Below, piece after piece: positions 25,217 through 34,475 of a stretch of 64,000 nucleotides of DNA. Position 1 is the first letter of the stretch; every line of letters begins with the position of its first letter. Origin of the DNA: Bilophila wadsworthia ATCC 49260 (GTDB lineage Bacteria; Desulfobacterota; Desulfovibrionia; Desulfovibrionales; Desulfovibrionaceae). The notes beneath the pieces were generated by a model. It saw nothing but the letters and a program-made list of their open reading frames with translations. It searched no databases and was not told where the DNA came from. The stretch is taken from NCBI RefSeq assembly GCF_000701705.1, contig NZ_JNJP01000006.1, forward strand, positions 1-64,000. The letters are read 5' to 3'. Made by a program: the position numbers and the translations under genes.

Positions 25217-25489
25217 TTATAATGCAGCCGAGTCCTCCTCTCCTTCATCTTTTGAGACAGGGACAAGCCTGTACCCAAGCTCTTTCGCCATGAATACAAG
25301 GGGGCTTATGTCTTTAGTTGCCCTTACGATATCCATAAGGGTGTCGGCACCTACTTTTGCACCTTTATCATTGGGGTTCACTTCCCTCATCATGGTGGAG
25401 TAAGGTTTGCCGATTTTTACAGCAACAGCTTTGGCTCCGATGGGACTCCGTGATACAGTATCTTGAATAAGTTGATAAAATTCATTCAT
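25217..25489 (-). CDS. Phage regulatory protein, CII-like
   Basis: 90 residues from ATG 25489 (AAGGAG 7 bases upstream; an in-frame GTG at 25495 is less well placed). The pattern GAKAVAVKIGKPYSTMMREV, then GAKVGADTLMDIVRAT and PLVFMAKELGYRLVP is that of the phage regulatory CII family (P2-type lysogeny regulators), a DNA-binding helix-turn-helix protein. It is isolated: no repressor, integrase or replication genes are next to it, so it appears to be a leftover of a second prophage, though the gene and its terminator are intact. Confidence 0.75.
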   Translation of the reverse strand: MNEFYQLIQDTVSRSPIGAKAVAVKIGKPYSTMMREVNPNDKGAKVGADTLMDIVRATKDISPLVFMAKELGYRLVPVSKDEGEEDSAAL

Positions 25490-25724
25490 GACCACTCCTT
25501 AAAACTATTTTTGAAATTTGAAGAATGCCCTATGAATTTTATGTGAATATATATTGAATAAAGCAATTGGTCAATTGAGTAACGATTATGCACAAATTGG
25601 TTACCGATTTATAGAATGTACGTTAAATTAAGCACAATATAGATCGTATTGAGTTTTTATATCCGCCAAATGGAACAATAAAATCCAATACCTTTAAGCA
25701 ATACACGTCATATGGCGCTCGTAG

Positions 25725-25948
25725 GCTCACACAGCCAAGGCGGGAGAAGCGTCAACCTCCGCCACGGCGGCGAAAGCTTCCGAGAACGTGGCCAAGGACA
25801 GTGAACAGACCGCGACGGAAGCCGCGAATACGGTAATGGCGAAGCCTCCGTTTCCGCCGCTGCTGCCAGTGTGAGTGAGATGAACGCCGCATCCAGCGCC
25901 ACGGCTGCCGCCGATTCCGCCAATCACACGTGGTTCCGTCAAGCCTGA
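25725..25948 (+). pseudogene. Phage tail-fibre fragment, frameshifted
   Basis: Alanine/serine/threonine-rich coiled-coil repeats (AKAGEASTSATAAKASENVA, then KDSEQTATEAANTVM) shift frame near 25840 and continue as ASVSAAAASVSEMNAASSAT to a stop at 25946. Such repeats are typical of phage tail-fibre stalks. Neither the virion-binding nor the receptor-binding end is present, although a short frame at about 26030-26140 may be further debris. Confidence 0.55.
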
Positions 25949-26203
25949 TGGGCTGACGATTTCACTCACCGCGAAGGACGTGGCAGTTGGGGGGAATCAG
26001 AGAAAACTGGCGAACAAGAGAGGGCAGATTGGCGATTATGTAAGTGGCGGTTCTTTTGATTTCAATAATGAAATCCTTAGTTGCAATAAAACCAAGTTAC
26101 ACAACAGATGGAGTCGTAACATACGGCACGGCAGGTTGGTCTAGAATGCTTGATGAAAAGCATGTCGGAGACGGCCCCAACTCCGTCCCCGAGACGCAGG
26201 GCT

Positions 26204-26610
26204 CTATCTCATTCCGGCTGCGGCTGCTGTGGCAACATCTTCGCTGAAGGTGTTGGTCGTCATGGCAATAATCGGGATAGTGGCTGCGTCCGGGTGATCC
26301 GGGGCACTGCGGATCGCCGCTGTTTGATATCCGTCCATCATCGGTATTTGGATGTCCATCAGGATGATGTTATAGGTTCCGGGAGGGAGGGTGAGGATTT
26401 GAACATGTCCACCGCAATCTGTCCGTTCTCCGCGCAACTGACGGATAACCCTTGTGTCTTGAGGAGTTCCTCCGCGATTTCCCGGTTCAGCTCGTTGTCC
26501 TCCGCGAGCAGGACGTTGTATCCATGGTGTCGGACAGTTTTTGAATATCTTCGGCGGGGCCGAGATTCCGTTCGGCAATGACGGCTATGGCCTTTTCCTG
26601 GAGGCTATAG
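26204..26610 (-). pseudogene. Receiver-domain fragment of a hybrid sensor kinase
   Basis: Two frames together give a response-regulator receiver: YNVLLAEDNELNREIAEELL (acidic pocket E-D) then, after a shift near 26385, YNIILMDIQIPMMDGYQTAA (phospho-acceptor Asp in MDIQIP) and TIPIIAMTTNTFSEDV. The upstream piece AERNLGPAEDIQKLSDTM looks like a linker from a hybrid histidine kinase. Beginning and end are missing. It is debris between two intact loci. Confidence 0.65.
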
Positions 26611-27077
26611 CGTTCTGTCTGGAACTCGATCGGTTCTTTGCTCTCTTGTGAGTTCCCTGCAGGAACACCTTGAAAAACGATCGTATATCGAGCAGACGGG
26701 AACGGATTTCCTGGGCGGTTATGGTCACTTATCTACGCGCTCTTATGCCCTTTTCAAGTGTCGTTTGAAAAATGTTCCTTTGAAACAATCCTTGTTCAGC
26801 CGAGAGGAGTATCCTGTTTACAAGAATTGATAACGTACCTTGGCTATACACTATATTATCCTTTGCTGGTTTCTTGAGGTGAATTCTTCCGAACAGGGCA
26901 TTCATACTTCGATTGTTTACCCTCTTCGTGGCGAAGACGGAGGAGTGATATTCTCTGTATTCAGTGTCAGAGTCTGAATACTGCGCACGGGATTGGCGAT
27001 TACTTGATCGTTCGTTTGGCAAGTGCTTTTTTTCTGAAATACCCCTCTCGAAATCATGGGTACCCCGGTATCATGTA
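26611..27077. other. Spacer with no supported gene
   Basis: About 470 bp between the receiver fragment and exbD. The few frames present lack ribosome sites and protein-like composition. No terminator for exbD with a clear U-run was found. Confidence 0.5.
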
Positions 27078-27485
27078 TTATTTGCGGTTAACTTGTTGCG
27101 TCATCAGATCAAAATGCTGAAATCCGGCGTTGCGGATTGCATCGATGATTGCCACAAGTTTACCAACTTCTACCTCTTGATCTGCGCGTACCTGTACGGC
27201 TTGTTTTTCATCAATCTTCCGCAGGCTGGCGAGTTCCGTTTCCAGAGATTGTGATGGGACATCTTTTCCATTCAGACGGATCACCCCTTCCGGGGTTACT
27301 GTCAGGATAATCTCCGTTTCCGATTGTTGTTTTGCCGATGAAGATGTCGGCAGTTCTACGGAGATGGCCTCCTCAGGAGAAAAATGAAGGGTGAGAGCAA
27401 AAAACAGCAATAAGAGGAATACCACATCGACAAGCGGCGTAATGCTCATGCTGTTGCGTGCCCGTTTGCGCCGTTTAATGTCCAT
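27078..27485 (-). CDS. exbD: ExbD, proton-driven TonB energiser subunit
   Basis: 135 residues: one N-terminal membrane segment (SITPLVDVVFLLLLFFALTL, about 14-33) containing the essential Asp of ExbD/TolR (LVDVVF), then a periplasmic domain. With ExbB it couples the proton gradient to TonB. The ATG at 27485 lies within the 3' end of exbB (overlap 11 bp). It is the last gene of the leftward operon. Confidence 0.93.
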   Translation of the reverse strand: MDIKRRKRARNSMSITPLVDVVFLLLLFFALTLHFSPEEAISVELPTSSSAKQQSETEIILTVTPEGVIRLNGKDVPSQSLETELASLRKIDEKQAVQVRADQEVEVGKLVAIIDAIRNAGFQHFDLMTQQVNRK

Positions 27486-28044
27486 GGGATATCCCACAGA
27501 AGGCAATGCGGCGAACGTCAACGATTTCTTGAACAGTCTGGATAAGTTCAGACAGACGGTTCTCAAGGAAATGATAGGCGACATGCGCGGGAAGGGCGAC
27601 CAGTAATCCTGCAGCCGTCGTGATCAGGGCTTCCCATATACCCCCGGCGAGCACGGAAGGATCCACCCGTGATCCGTGTTCCCCTATCGCTTGAAATGTG
27701 CTGATCATGCCGGTCACTGTGCCGGTAAGCCCCAGGATGGGTGCGATCGTCGTGATCAACTCCAGGACGCCGAGCCCCCGCTCCAGCTTCCTGACCTGCC
27801 TGTTCGCTGTGAGGGATAAGGTTTCTTCGTCGGCTGTCCCCAGTCGTTCGCAGATGGGTGCCAAAAACCAAGGCAGGGGAATGGAGTCTCCCTGTTTGAT
27901 TTTTCCGAGCGTATGCAGGGCTGTCGTATATTCCAACGTCTTGAACAGGACTATGGCGAGAGCGAGTACGGAACACAGGAGAATGGGCCACATGAGCGGG
28001 CCGCCTTTGGCAAAGAAATCGGCAAACGACATGAGAAAATTCAT
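27475..28044 (-). CDS. exbB: ExbB, proton channel of the TonB system
   Basis: 189 residues with three membrane segments (about 14-35, 95-120 and 135-160). The conserved stretch TIAPILGLTGTVTGMISTFQ and the GGIWEALITTAAGL segment identify the MotA/TolQ/ExbB family. Start overlaps the tonB stop by 4 bp. It forms the pentameric channel around ExbD and powers the TonB-dependent receptor encoded at 32337. Confidence 0.93.
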   Translation of the reverse strand: MNFLMSFADFFAKGGPLMWPILLCSVLALAIVLFKTLEYTTALHTLGKIKQGDSIPLPWFLAPICERLGTADEETLSLTANRQVRKLERGLGVLELITTIAPILGLTGTVTGMISTFQAIGEHGSRVDPSVLAGGIWEALITTAAGLLVALPAHVAYHFLENRLSELIQTVQEIVDVRRIAFCGISHGH

Positions 28045-28772
28045 GAGGCATCCCTCAGCGTAAAGTGGATGGGAAGGAGAACAATACAGGTTGCCGGGCG
28101 TCCGTTATGGGTCGCGGGGCGGAAAATGGCCTTCCGGACGGCTTCAAGGGCCGCTTCATCGAATCCGTTCCCGCCGCTTTTTTTTATGGACGCACTCATC
28201 AAACGCCCCTCCGCGTCAATCATCAATTCCATGAGCACCTGTCCCTCGATACCTTTGCGTTGCGCCAGCCGTGGGTAACGCGGTGCTGGCGGCTGGAGGA
28301 ATTTCGGCCCGTCCACGGCGTCGAATGACGTGTGCCGAGGGGCGGCTGCTTCCGTTTTTCCTTGTGCCGGCTGTACGGTGTGTTGTGGAGAGGAAGGTGA
28401 GGGGGCCTTTGCCGATTGAGCCTGTGGTGCGCGGGAATGCTCTGGCGGTGTTGCTGTTTTTTGGGGGGCTGTTCTCCGTTTTTCAGTTTTGGCCTGGTGG
28501 GTGGAACGCTTTTGAGGCGGCGGAGGTTCCTGCTGGGGCGTTGGTCGGGGAGGCGTTTTTTCTTTCGGAGCAAGCGGAGGGGGCTGCGGGCTGGATTCCG
28601 CTGCATTGGTCGGCGCGGGTGGAGCTGGCGTTACGGCGAGGCGCAGAGAGAGCGGAGCTTCTTTAGATTCGGAGAGACGTGCCAGCGGCGAGCGATTGAG
28701 GAAAAGCCCTCCGTGTGCCAAAAGCGACACGCCCAACATGAGGCAGAAACAGCGCCCTCCTGACAGGTTCAT
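28041..28772 (-). CDS. tonB: TonB-family energy transducer
   Basis: 243 residues. N-terminal membrane anchor (CFCLMLGVSLLAHGGLFL), a long proline/alanine/lysine-rich periplasm-spanning linker (about 45-150, with PPPLAPKEKTPPRPTPQQEP), and a C-terminal TonB domain (PRYPRLAQRKGIEGQVLMEL, then FDEAALEAVRKAIFRPA). ATG 28772 overlaps the stop of the ABC permease gene (ATGA). Its receptor is very likely the divergent outer-membrane protein of this locus. Confidence 0.92.
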   Translation of the reverse strand: MNLSGGRCFCLMLGVSLLAHGGLFLNRSPLARLSESKEAPLSLRLAVTPAPPAPTNAAESSPQPPPLAPKEKTPPRPTPQQEPPPPQKRSTHQAKTEKRRTAPQKTATPPEHSRAPQAQSAKAPSPSSPQHTVQPAQGKTEAAAPRHTSFDAVDGPKFLQPPAPRYPRLAQRKGIEGQVLMELMIDAEGRLMSASIKKSGGNGFDEAALEAVRKAIFRPATHNGRPATCIVLLPIHFTLRDAS

Positions 28773-29512
28773 CCCTGTGCGCTCCTGACACTGAAGATAG
28801 CCCACGTAAACGCGGCGCCGGCACCAAGAAAAAGCAGGCCGCAGGAAAGAAAACGCACGGGTTGTCCGATAGCGGCGGCTTGCATGGCTTGCGCCGCATG
28901 GGGAAGAGGGAGGAGTTCCAAAACATGTTGAGCCCAACCGGGGAGGCGATCCAATGGAAAGAACGTGCCGCCGAGAAAGGCCATGGGCGTAATGACGAAG
29001 TTGGACAGCAGCGCCTGATCCGCATGGGCTTTGACATGCAAAGCAAGCGCTACGGCAAGGCTTGAAAAGAGCCACGCGTTCAACAAGAGGGCGAGCCAGA
29101 GCCCCGGTGCGCCATAGGCGATCTGGATACCGCCGAGCAACCCGATTCCCATAACAACAAGACAGGCCAATACGGCACGGGTCATCCCCGCCAATACCTC
29201 TCCAGTAACATAAGCTGCAGCATGGAGGGGGGCCGTCTGAAATTCATCAAAGGTATGCCAGTAAAAACGGCTGATGTTGATGTCGCTGGCGATGGCCCAG
29301 CTTTGGGTCATGCTGCTCATGGCTACGAGCCCGGGCAGGAGGAAATCGGCATAGGGACGCGAGCCGACGAGCGTATCGTTCATGGCGTAATGAAAAGCCA
29401 CCAGATACAGAAGCGGCGAGACGAGCCACGAAGCAAACTGTTTGAGAATGCGGCGTCTGAGGATGAGCATTTCCCGCAGGTATACGGCCGCCATGCCGCG
29501 AAGGGGCTTCAC
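28769..29512 (-). CDS. ABC-2 type exporter permease
   Basis: 247 residues with about six membrane segments and the ABC-2 motif LPLPHAAQAMQA near the end (the DrrB/NodJ-type signature area), preceded by ITPMAFLGGTFFPLDRLPGW. Pairs with the overlapping ATPase gene upstream. An exporter within a tonB-exbBD operon is unusual; it may export a metallophore, a porphyrin or a toxic metal complex, but nothing in the sequence fixes the substrate. Confidence 0.85.
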   Translation of the reverse strand: MKPLRGMAAVYLREMLILRRRILKQFASWLVSPLLYLVAFHYAMNDTLVGSRPYADFLLPGLVAMSSMTQSWAIASDINISRFYWHTFDEFQTAPLHAAAYVTGEVLAGMTRAVLACLVVMGIGLLGGIQIAYGAPGLWLALLLNAWLFSSLAVALALHVKAHADQALLSNFVITPMAFLGGTFFPLDRLPGWAQHVLELLPLPHAAQAMQAAAIGQPVRFLSCGLLFLGAGAAFTWAIFSVRSAQG

Positions 29513-30357
29513 TGTGCGCTCCCCGAGACTTTACGTCCCGTAATGCTCAGAAACACATCTTCAAGATTGACCCTCCTCACCGTGCTGGTCCCCTGTTCCT
29601 GAGTGGTTTCTCTGGCGGCTTCATCGCGTTCATTGAAGCAGCGGGTCGTCAACAGACCGTTGCACTGGACATCAAGAGCCCATTGGCCGATTCGGTTCAT
29701 GAGCGCGTTCGGAGTACCTTCGGCAACGATGCGCCCCTTGTCGAGAAAGATAACCCGATCGGCAAGAAATTCCGCTTCCTCAATGTAATGCGTTGTCAGG
29801 AGGATGGTTGTGCCTTCCTGCTGGATGCGTTTGATCAAGCCCCAGAGTTTTCGGCGGATGAGCGGATCAAGCCCTACCGTGGGTTCGTCCAGAAAGAGGA
29901 TGCGGGGTTTATGCAATAAGGCCCGCGCCAGCATGATACGCCGTTTTTCTCCCCCCGAAAGCGTTTTCGTCAGCACGTCGACCTTGTGTGCCATTTCGAC
30001 GGTTTCAAGCAAACTGGTGATCCCTTCCTTTCTCTCGGATGCGTTCATGCCGAAAAGCCGTCCGTGGATGTCCAGATTTTCCCGTACTGAAAGTTCCGCA
30101 TCCAGATTGAGATGCTGGCTCACGACGCCGCACAATGCCTTGGCTTCCAACGGGTGTTCGGTGAGGTTACGCCCGGCAAGTTTGACGGTGCCGCCGTCTG
30201 CCCGGGCCTGACCGGACAGGATACGTACGGTCGTTGTCTTTCCGGCTCCGTTCGGTCCGAGATAGGCCACAAGTTCCCGATCCCTCACATGCAGGCTTAT
30301 GCCGGACAGGATGTGGGTTCGGCCAAATGATTTGGTGATATGTTCAGTCTGAATCAT
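29509..30357 (-). CDS. ABC exporter ATPase (DrrA/CcmA-type)
   Basis: 282 residues: Walker A GPNGAGKT (34-41), ABC signature LSGGE (133-137), Walker B LFLDEP (154-159), then the H-loop TTHYIEEAE. The C-terminal 60 residues follow the DrrA-like pattern ending in EDVFLSITGRK. It is the first gene of the leftward operon; its stop overlaps the permease start. It is divergent from the FecCD-type import operon across 155 bp. Confidence 0.9.
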   Translation of the reverse strand: MIQTEHITKSFGRTHILSGISLHVRDRELVAYLGPNGAGKTTTVRILSGQARADGGTVKLAGRNLTEHPLEAKALCGVVSQHLNLDAELSVRENLDIHGRLFGMNASERKEGITSLLETVEMAHKVDVLTKTLSGGEKRRIMLARALLHKPRILFLDEPTVGLDPLIRRKLWGLIKRIQQEGTTILLTTHYIEEAEFLADRVIFLDKGRIVAEGTPNALMNRIGQWALDVQCNGLLTTRCFNERDEAARETTQEQGTSTVRRVNLEDVFLSITGRKVSGSAQ

Positions 30358-30432
30358 CAGTCAGGAGCCTGTCGCTGGGTGTATTGGGAAGAGATGAGGG
30401 CGTAAGGAACCTCGTCGAACACGAAAAAAGAA

Positions 30433-30459
30433 GTAGCACAATCGTAAAGAGTGTGCTAC
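30433..30459. promoter_or_regulatory. Inverted repeat in the divergent promoter region
   Basis: GTAGCACA-N11-TGTGCTAC, perfect 8-bp arms, halfway between the two divergent operons. Position fits an operator controlling both. Another near-palindrome (CTCAAATGAG, about 30495-30504) lies just before the fecCD start codon. No match to the classical Fur box was seen, and there is no room for a cobalamin riboswitch. Confidence 0.45.
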
Positions 30460-30512
30460 CTATTCTGGTGACATTTTTTTTATAAAAATAATACTCAAAT
30501 GAGATTGAAGAG

Positions 30513-31514
30513 ATGCATGCCATTCCTGCTGCTCGCTACCTTGCTCGCCGTAAACGGCAGAATCTTCTTTTGGGGCTGCTCGCCTTGGTGGCGTTGTGTA
30601 TGCTCCTTTTGGGGGTGAGTGTGGGAAACGGTGTGGTGCGCCTTCCCTTGGGGCTCTCTGAACACGAGTTGGCGCTCTTTGTTCGCCTGCGCCTTCCCCG
30701 AGTGCTCATGGGGGCGCTGGTGGGAGCCGGACTTGCCATGAGTGGAACGCTGGCACAGGCGGTACTGCGGAACCCGTTGGCCTCTCCTTTTACGCTGGGC
30801 ATCTCCTCCGGTGCGGCCTTCGGTGCCGCGCTGGCTATTCTACTGGGCGGGGCATCGCAATGGGGGATGGCGGGGAACGCTTTTGTATTCGCCGCATTGA
30901 CGGCGTTTGCGGCACTGGGCTTTGCCCGACTGCGCGACAGCCGTCCTGAAACGCTGATCCTCGGCGGGGTTGCCATTATGTTCCTGTTTTCCGCCGCGAC
31001 CTCGTTGCTGCAATATGTTGCCACGGAATATGAGGTACAGGCGATTGTCTTTTGGGGGTTCGGCAATTTGGGACGCGTGGGATGGTCGGAGTTGGGGATG
31101 GCCGCTGTCATGATCTTGCTTCCGGTACCGTTCGCACTGAAACTGTCATGGGATCTCAATGCGTTGCTTGCCGGTGAAGAAACCGCTTCGTCGCTGGGCG
31201 TCAATGTGCGGCGTTTGCGTATCGGCGGGATTCTGGCCGCTTCGCTCATGGCGGCGGGGGCTATATGCTTTACCGGAGTCATCGGTTTTATCGGACTGGT
31301 TGCCCCGCATATCGCACGTCTTGCCCTTGGCGCCGAACACCGCTTCCTGATTCCCGGTGCGGCGTTGTTTGGGGCGTCCCTTGTCACCTTTTCCGATGTG
31401 CTCGCCAGAAACATTTGCCCTCCTCAGATCATACCCATCGGGATTTTGACCTCTTTTCTCGGCGTTCCTTTCTTCTTCTGGCTGTTGATGCGGAAAGGGC
31501 AGAATCATGCTTGA
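30513..31514 (+). CDS. FecCD/BtuC-type ABC import permease
   Basis: 333 residues, about ten membrane segments, with family hallmarks RLPRVLMGALVGAGLAMSGT and NPLASPFTLGISSGAAFGAA in the first half and GVIGFIGLVAPHIAR (the ATPase-contact region) in the second. The family imports ferric siderophores, heme or cobalamin. First gene of the rightward operon; it overlaps the ATPase gene by 8 bp. AAGAG precedes the ATG. Confidence 0.92.
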   Translation: MHAIPAARYLARRKRQNLLLGLLALVALCMLLLGVSVGNGVVRLPLGLSEHELALFVRLRLPRVLMGALVGAGLAMSGTLAQAVLRNPLASPFTLGISSGAAFGAALAILLGGASQWGMAGNAFVFAALTAFAALGFARLRDSRPETLILGGVAIMFLFSAATSLLQYVATEYEVQAIVFWGFGNLGRVGWSELGMAAVMILLPVPFALKLSWDLNALLAGEETASSLGVNVRRLRIGGILAASLMAAGAICFTGVIGFIGLVAPHIARLALGAEHRFLIPGAALFGASLVTFSDVLARNICPPQIIPIGILTSFLGVPFFFWLLMRKGQNHA

Positions 31515-32340
31515 ACTCCGCGATCTGTCTTTTGCTTATCCGGCAGGGAGGCCCCTCATTGAGGGCCTTTCCTTCACGTTTCGAAGCGGTGGGATCTGTG
31601 CCGTTCTCGGTCCCAACGGAACCGGAAAAACGACGCTCCTCAAGCTGTTGCTGGGAATCTTGAAACCTTCCTCTGGCGAAATGCTCCTGTCGGGTATGCC
31701 GATAGGACGCATGACCGCCCAGAGGCGTGCCCGCAAGCTCGCCTATATCCCGCAGGATGTGTCCCTGCGTTTTCCGCTCAGTGTATTTGAGTTCGTATTG
31801 CTTGGACGCAAACCGTGGTTTGTGTGGGGGCCTTCCCCTTCCGATGTGGCGTTGACGGGGACGGTTCTTTCCCGGCTGGATCTGGATGCGCTCGCGGAGC
31901 GTCCTCTTGCCAACCTTTCCGGAGGGCAGCGCCAGAAGGTTGCGTTGGCCCGCGCTCTTGTTCAGGAGACGGATTGGCTGCTTCTTGATGAGCCCACCAG
32001 CAGCCTGGATCTCCGTCATCAGGTGGAAGTGCTGACAACGGCTCGCCGTGTTGCCACGAAGCAGGGCAAGGGCGTCATCCTTTCCATGCACGACATCAAT
32101 CTTGCCGCCCGCTATGCCGATACGATTCTCCTCATGAAGGATGGGGGGATCGTGGCTTCCGGCGCTCCGGCGGATGTTTTGACGGGCGAACGCATCGCCT
32201 CGGTTTATGGTCTTCCCATGCGCGCGTTCCATGCCGCGGATAATCCGCAGGTTTCCCTGTGGTTTCCCGATACGACAGAGGAGGGGGCGGTTTTTCCGTC
32301 CCATTCAGGGATTTTTCAAGAAGAGGACATGGAACAGTGA
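31507..32340 (+). CDS. FecE/BtuD-type ABC import ATPase
   Basis: 277 residues: Walker A GPNGTGKT (35-42), signature LSGGQ (137-141), Walker B LLLDEP (158-163), H-loop MHDINLA. Partner of the FecCD permease and the binding protein at the end of the operon. Its TGA overlaps the GTG start of the receptor gene. Confidence 0.93.
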   Translation: MLELRDLSFAYPAGRPLIEGLSFTFRSGGICAVLGPNGTGKTTLLKLLLGILKPSSGEMLLSGMPIGRMTAQRRARKLAYIPQDVSLRFPLSVFEFVLLGRKPWFVWGPSPSDVALTGTVLSRLDLDALAERPLANLSGGQRQKVALARALVQETDWLLLDEPTSSLDLRHQVEVLTTARRVATKQGKGVILSMHDINLAARYADTILLMKDGGIVASGAPADVLTGERIASVYGLPMRAFHAADNPQVSLWFPDTTEEGAVFPSHSGIFQEEDMEQ

Positions 32341-34385
32341 AGAAGCAAGGAACCTGTCTGGCCGCGTTGTTGGGGGCTCTGTGTTTGTTCCCGCAAGGCG
32401 CACTTGCGGAGGAAACCGTCAGCGCGACCATGAAGCCGGTCGTCGTCACAGCGACCAAAACGGAACACAGCCTTGGTGAAACGACGGCAGACGTTTCCGT
32501 GGTGACGCGCGAACAGATCGAAAAGATGCCCGCCAACAACGTGTTGGACGTCATGCGCACGATGCCGGGCGTTACCGTCGATTCGGCACGTTCCTTTTAT
32601 GGTACGAGCACGCAGAATAAGGTGATCATCCGTGGTATGGGCGGCGACGACGTCAACGGGCGCGTCCTGGTACTTATGGACGGCCTCCCTGTTATGACGG
32701 CGGGGAACAATATCTTCAACTGGGACACCATCAGCCTCGATACCGTGGAGCGCATCGAAGTGGTGCGTGGGCCCGCTTCCGCGCTGTACGGTTCCAGCGC
32801 GATGGGCGGCGTCATCAACATCATCACGAGAAAACCGACGGAAGAAGGTTTCAAAACCACGGTCGGCACCAAGTTCGGACGCTACAACACATGGCAGAAC
32901 AAGCTCTACCATACCGGGGCTATCGACAAATTCAGCTACGCCATTTCCGGCAGCATGTTGAAGTCGCGCGGTTTCAACGTCCTGCCGGAACACAGTCCCA
33001 AAACCAGTTCAAACCGGAACGAATTCAACAGTGCCCGAGAGAAGATGGAGAACTACAACGGGGCGTTGGCGTTGAATTACCGTTTTGACGAAACCGCGGA
33101 TCTCTCCATACATGGAGAAATGTCCTCCTTTGAAAATACAGGTAGATGGCACATCGAAGACTTTAACCTGTACAGCAATAAGCATCAGGGCATCGGTGCC
33201 AGATTGCATAAGGATTTTGGCGTAGTGGACAGCAGTTTCTCCGTTCGGGGCGACTTCACCAAGTCCGATTATGACAACGCCAGCAAAACGGTCAAAACGT
33301 CCGAAGCCCCTTCCAGGATGCGGACCGTTTCTTGGGATCAAAGCAATACGTTTGCCCTTGGCGACATGCATTTGTTTACGGTCGGGGTCGCTGGCTCTTG
33401 GGGAAAATTCGATTCGGAGTCCAACTACTTCACTTCGACCCGCTATACTCAGAAGGGCGGCAAGGAGTTGAACCTGAGTGGCTATCTTCAGGATGAAATA
33501 TCGATTTGGGACGGCAAGCTCACCGTCGTACCCGGCGTTCGTTACGACTACTGGCGGAGCAAGGGATACCTTCAAGACACCAATGACAGGGTGAATCCCG
33601 ACAAACAGGATTTCGCTTCGGCCAGCAACGTGCGTTTTTCTCCCAAGCTCGGCGTACGCGTGGACCCATGGGATAACCTTGTGGTGTTCCGGTCCAACTA
33701 CGGTGAGGCGTTCCGCGCGCCGACGCTCAACGATCTTTTTGGCGGTTCCATCATCGGTTCGAGCCGCTATAAGAGCAACCCTGACCTGAAACCCGAACTG
33801 TCCAAGACGTGGGATGTCGGTGTGGACGTCAACCCCACGGACAGGCTGACCCTGAATGTGACCGGCTACAAGACGTGGGCCGAGGATTACATCGCCAACA
33901 TCCCGAAGGGAAAGGAAGACGGCTACAACATCAAGATAAAGGAAAACATCGACAAGGTGACCATCACCGGCATCGAAGCCAACATCCACTACCAATACAA
34001 CGAGTATTTGAAGCTTTTTGCCGAAGGGACCGCGCTGCGCCCGGAAATCCGCTCCGGAGCCAATCAGGGAAACCATCTGCACAATGTTCCCACGCGCAAG
34101 GCGAGCCTTGGGTTTACGTTCTCACATCCCGACTGGTTTACGTTGCAGGCCAGCGCCACATGGTTGGGCCGCATCTGGCAGGATCAGACGGACAACGGTG
34201 ATATCGCCGAGGGCAACTTCTGGCTGGGCGAGTTCAAGCTGTCCAAGCGGTTTGATTACGAACGATACTGGCTGGAACCTTTCATCGAAATGCAAGGTAT
34301 CACCACGAAGGATGAAATCCGCTATACGAACGGTTCCCGCGTTCCGATCAACATGTTTTTCGTTGGTCTGGAGGCCGGGTTCTAA
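32337..34385 (+). CDS. TonB-dependent outer-membrane receptor
   Basis: 682 residues from GTG 32337 (overlaps the ATPase stop). Signal peptide 1-24 (cut after GALA), TonB box around PVVVTAT (34-40), plug domain with VLDVMRTMPGVTV and VERIEVVRGPASALYGSSAM, GGVINIITRKP at the plug end, then a beta barrel ending in Phe (FFVGLEAGF). Overall the sequence resembles the BtuB/heme/siderophore receptor group. No FRAP/NPNL heme motif could be confirmed by eye. Together with CobN-like and chelatase subunits downstream, the ligand is most likely a metal-tetrapyrrole or metal chelate. Confidence 0.92.
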   Translation: MKKQGTCLAALLGALCLFPQGALAEETVSATMKPVVVTATKTEHSLGETTADVSVVTREQIEKMPANNVLDVMRTMPGVTVDSARSFYGTSTQNKVIIRGMGGDDVNGRVLVLMDGLPVMTAGNNIFNWDTISLDTVERIEVVRGPASALYGSSAMGGVINIITRKPTEEGFKTTVGTKFGRYNTWQNKLYHTGAIDKFSYAISGSMLKSRGFNVLPEHSPKTSSNRNEFNSAREKMENYNGALALNYRFDETADLSIHGEMSSFENTGRWHIEDFNLYSNKHQGIGARLHKDFGVVDSSFSVRGDFTKSDYDNASKTVKTSEAPSRMRTVSWDQSNTFALGDMHLFTVGVAGSWGKFDSESNYFTSTRYTQKGGKELNLSGYLQDEISIWDGKLTVVPGVRYDYWRSKGYLQDTNDRVNPDKQDFASASNVRFSPKLGVRVDPWDNLVVFRSNYGEAFRAPTLNDLFGGSIIGSSRYKSNPDLKPELSKTWDVGVDVNPTDRLTLNVTGYKTWAEDYIANIPKGKEDGYNIKIKENIDKVTITGIEANIHYQYNEYLKLFAEGTALRPEIRSGANQGNHLHNVPTRKASLGFTFSHPDWFTLQASATWLGRIWQDQTDNGDIAEGNFWLGEFKLSKRFDYERYWLEPFIEMQGITTKDEIRYTNGSRVPINMFFVGLEAGF

Positions 34386-34390
34386 AAATT

Positions 34391-34414
34391 GTAATGGGTC
34401 TCCCTCCATTACAT
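34391..34414. repeat. Intercistronic hairpin between receptor gene and cobN
   Basis: TGTAATGG and CCATTACA flank an 8-base loop. No T-run follows. It may stabilise the receptor mRNA or reduce downstream expression. Confidence 0.5.
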
Positions 34415-34475
34415 GACAGGGAAGGGGCTGCAAGTGTTGCCGCGCCCCTTCCCGTATCCTTTTCAGGAGGAATGC

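Noticed and set aside
30358..30512. Cobalamin riboswitch before the import/chelatase operon
   Set aside because: 155 bp is too short, and no B12-box like sequence is visible.
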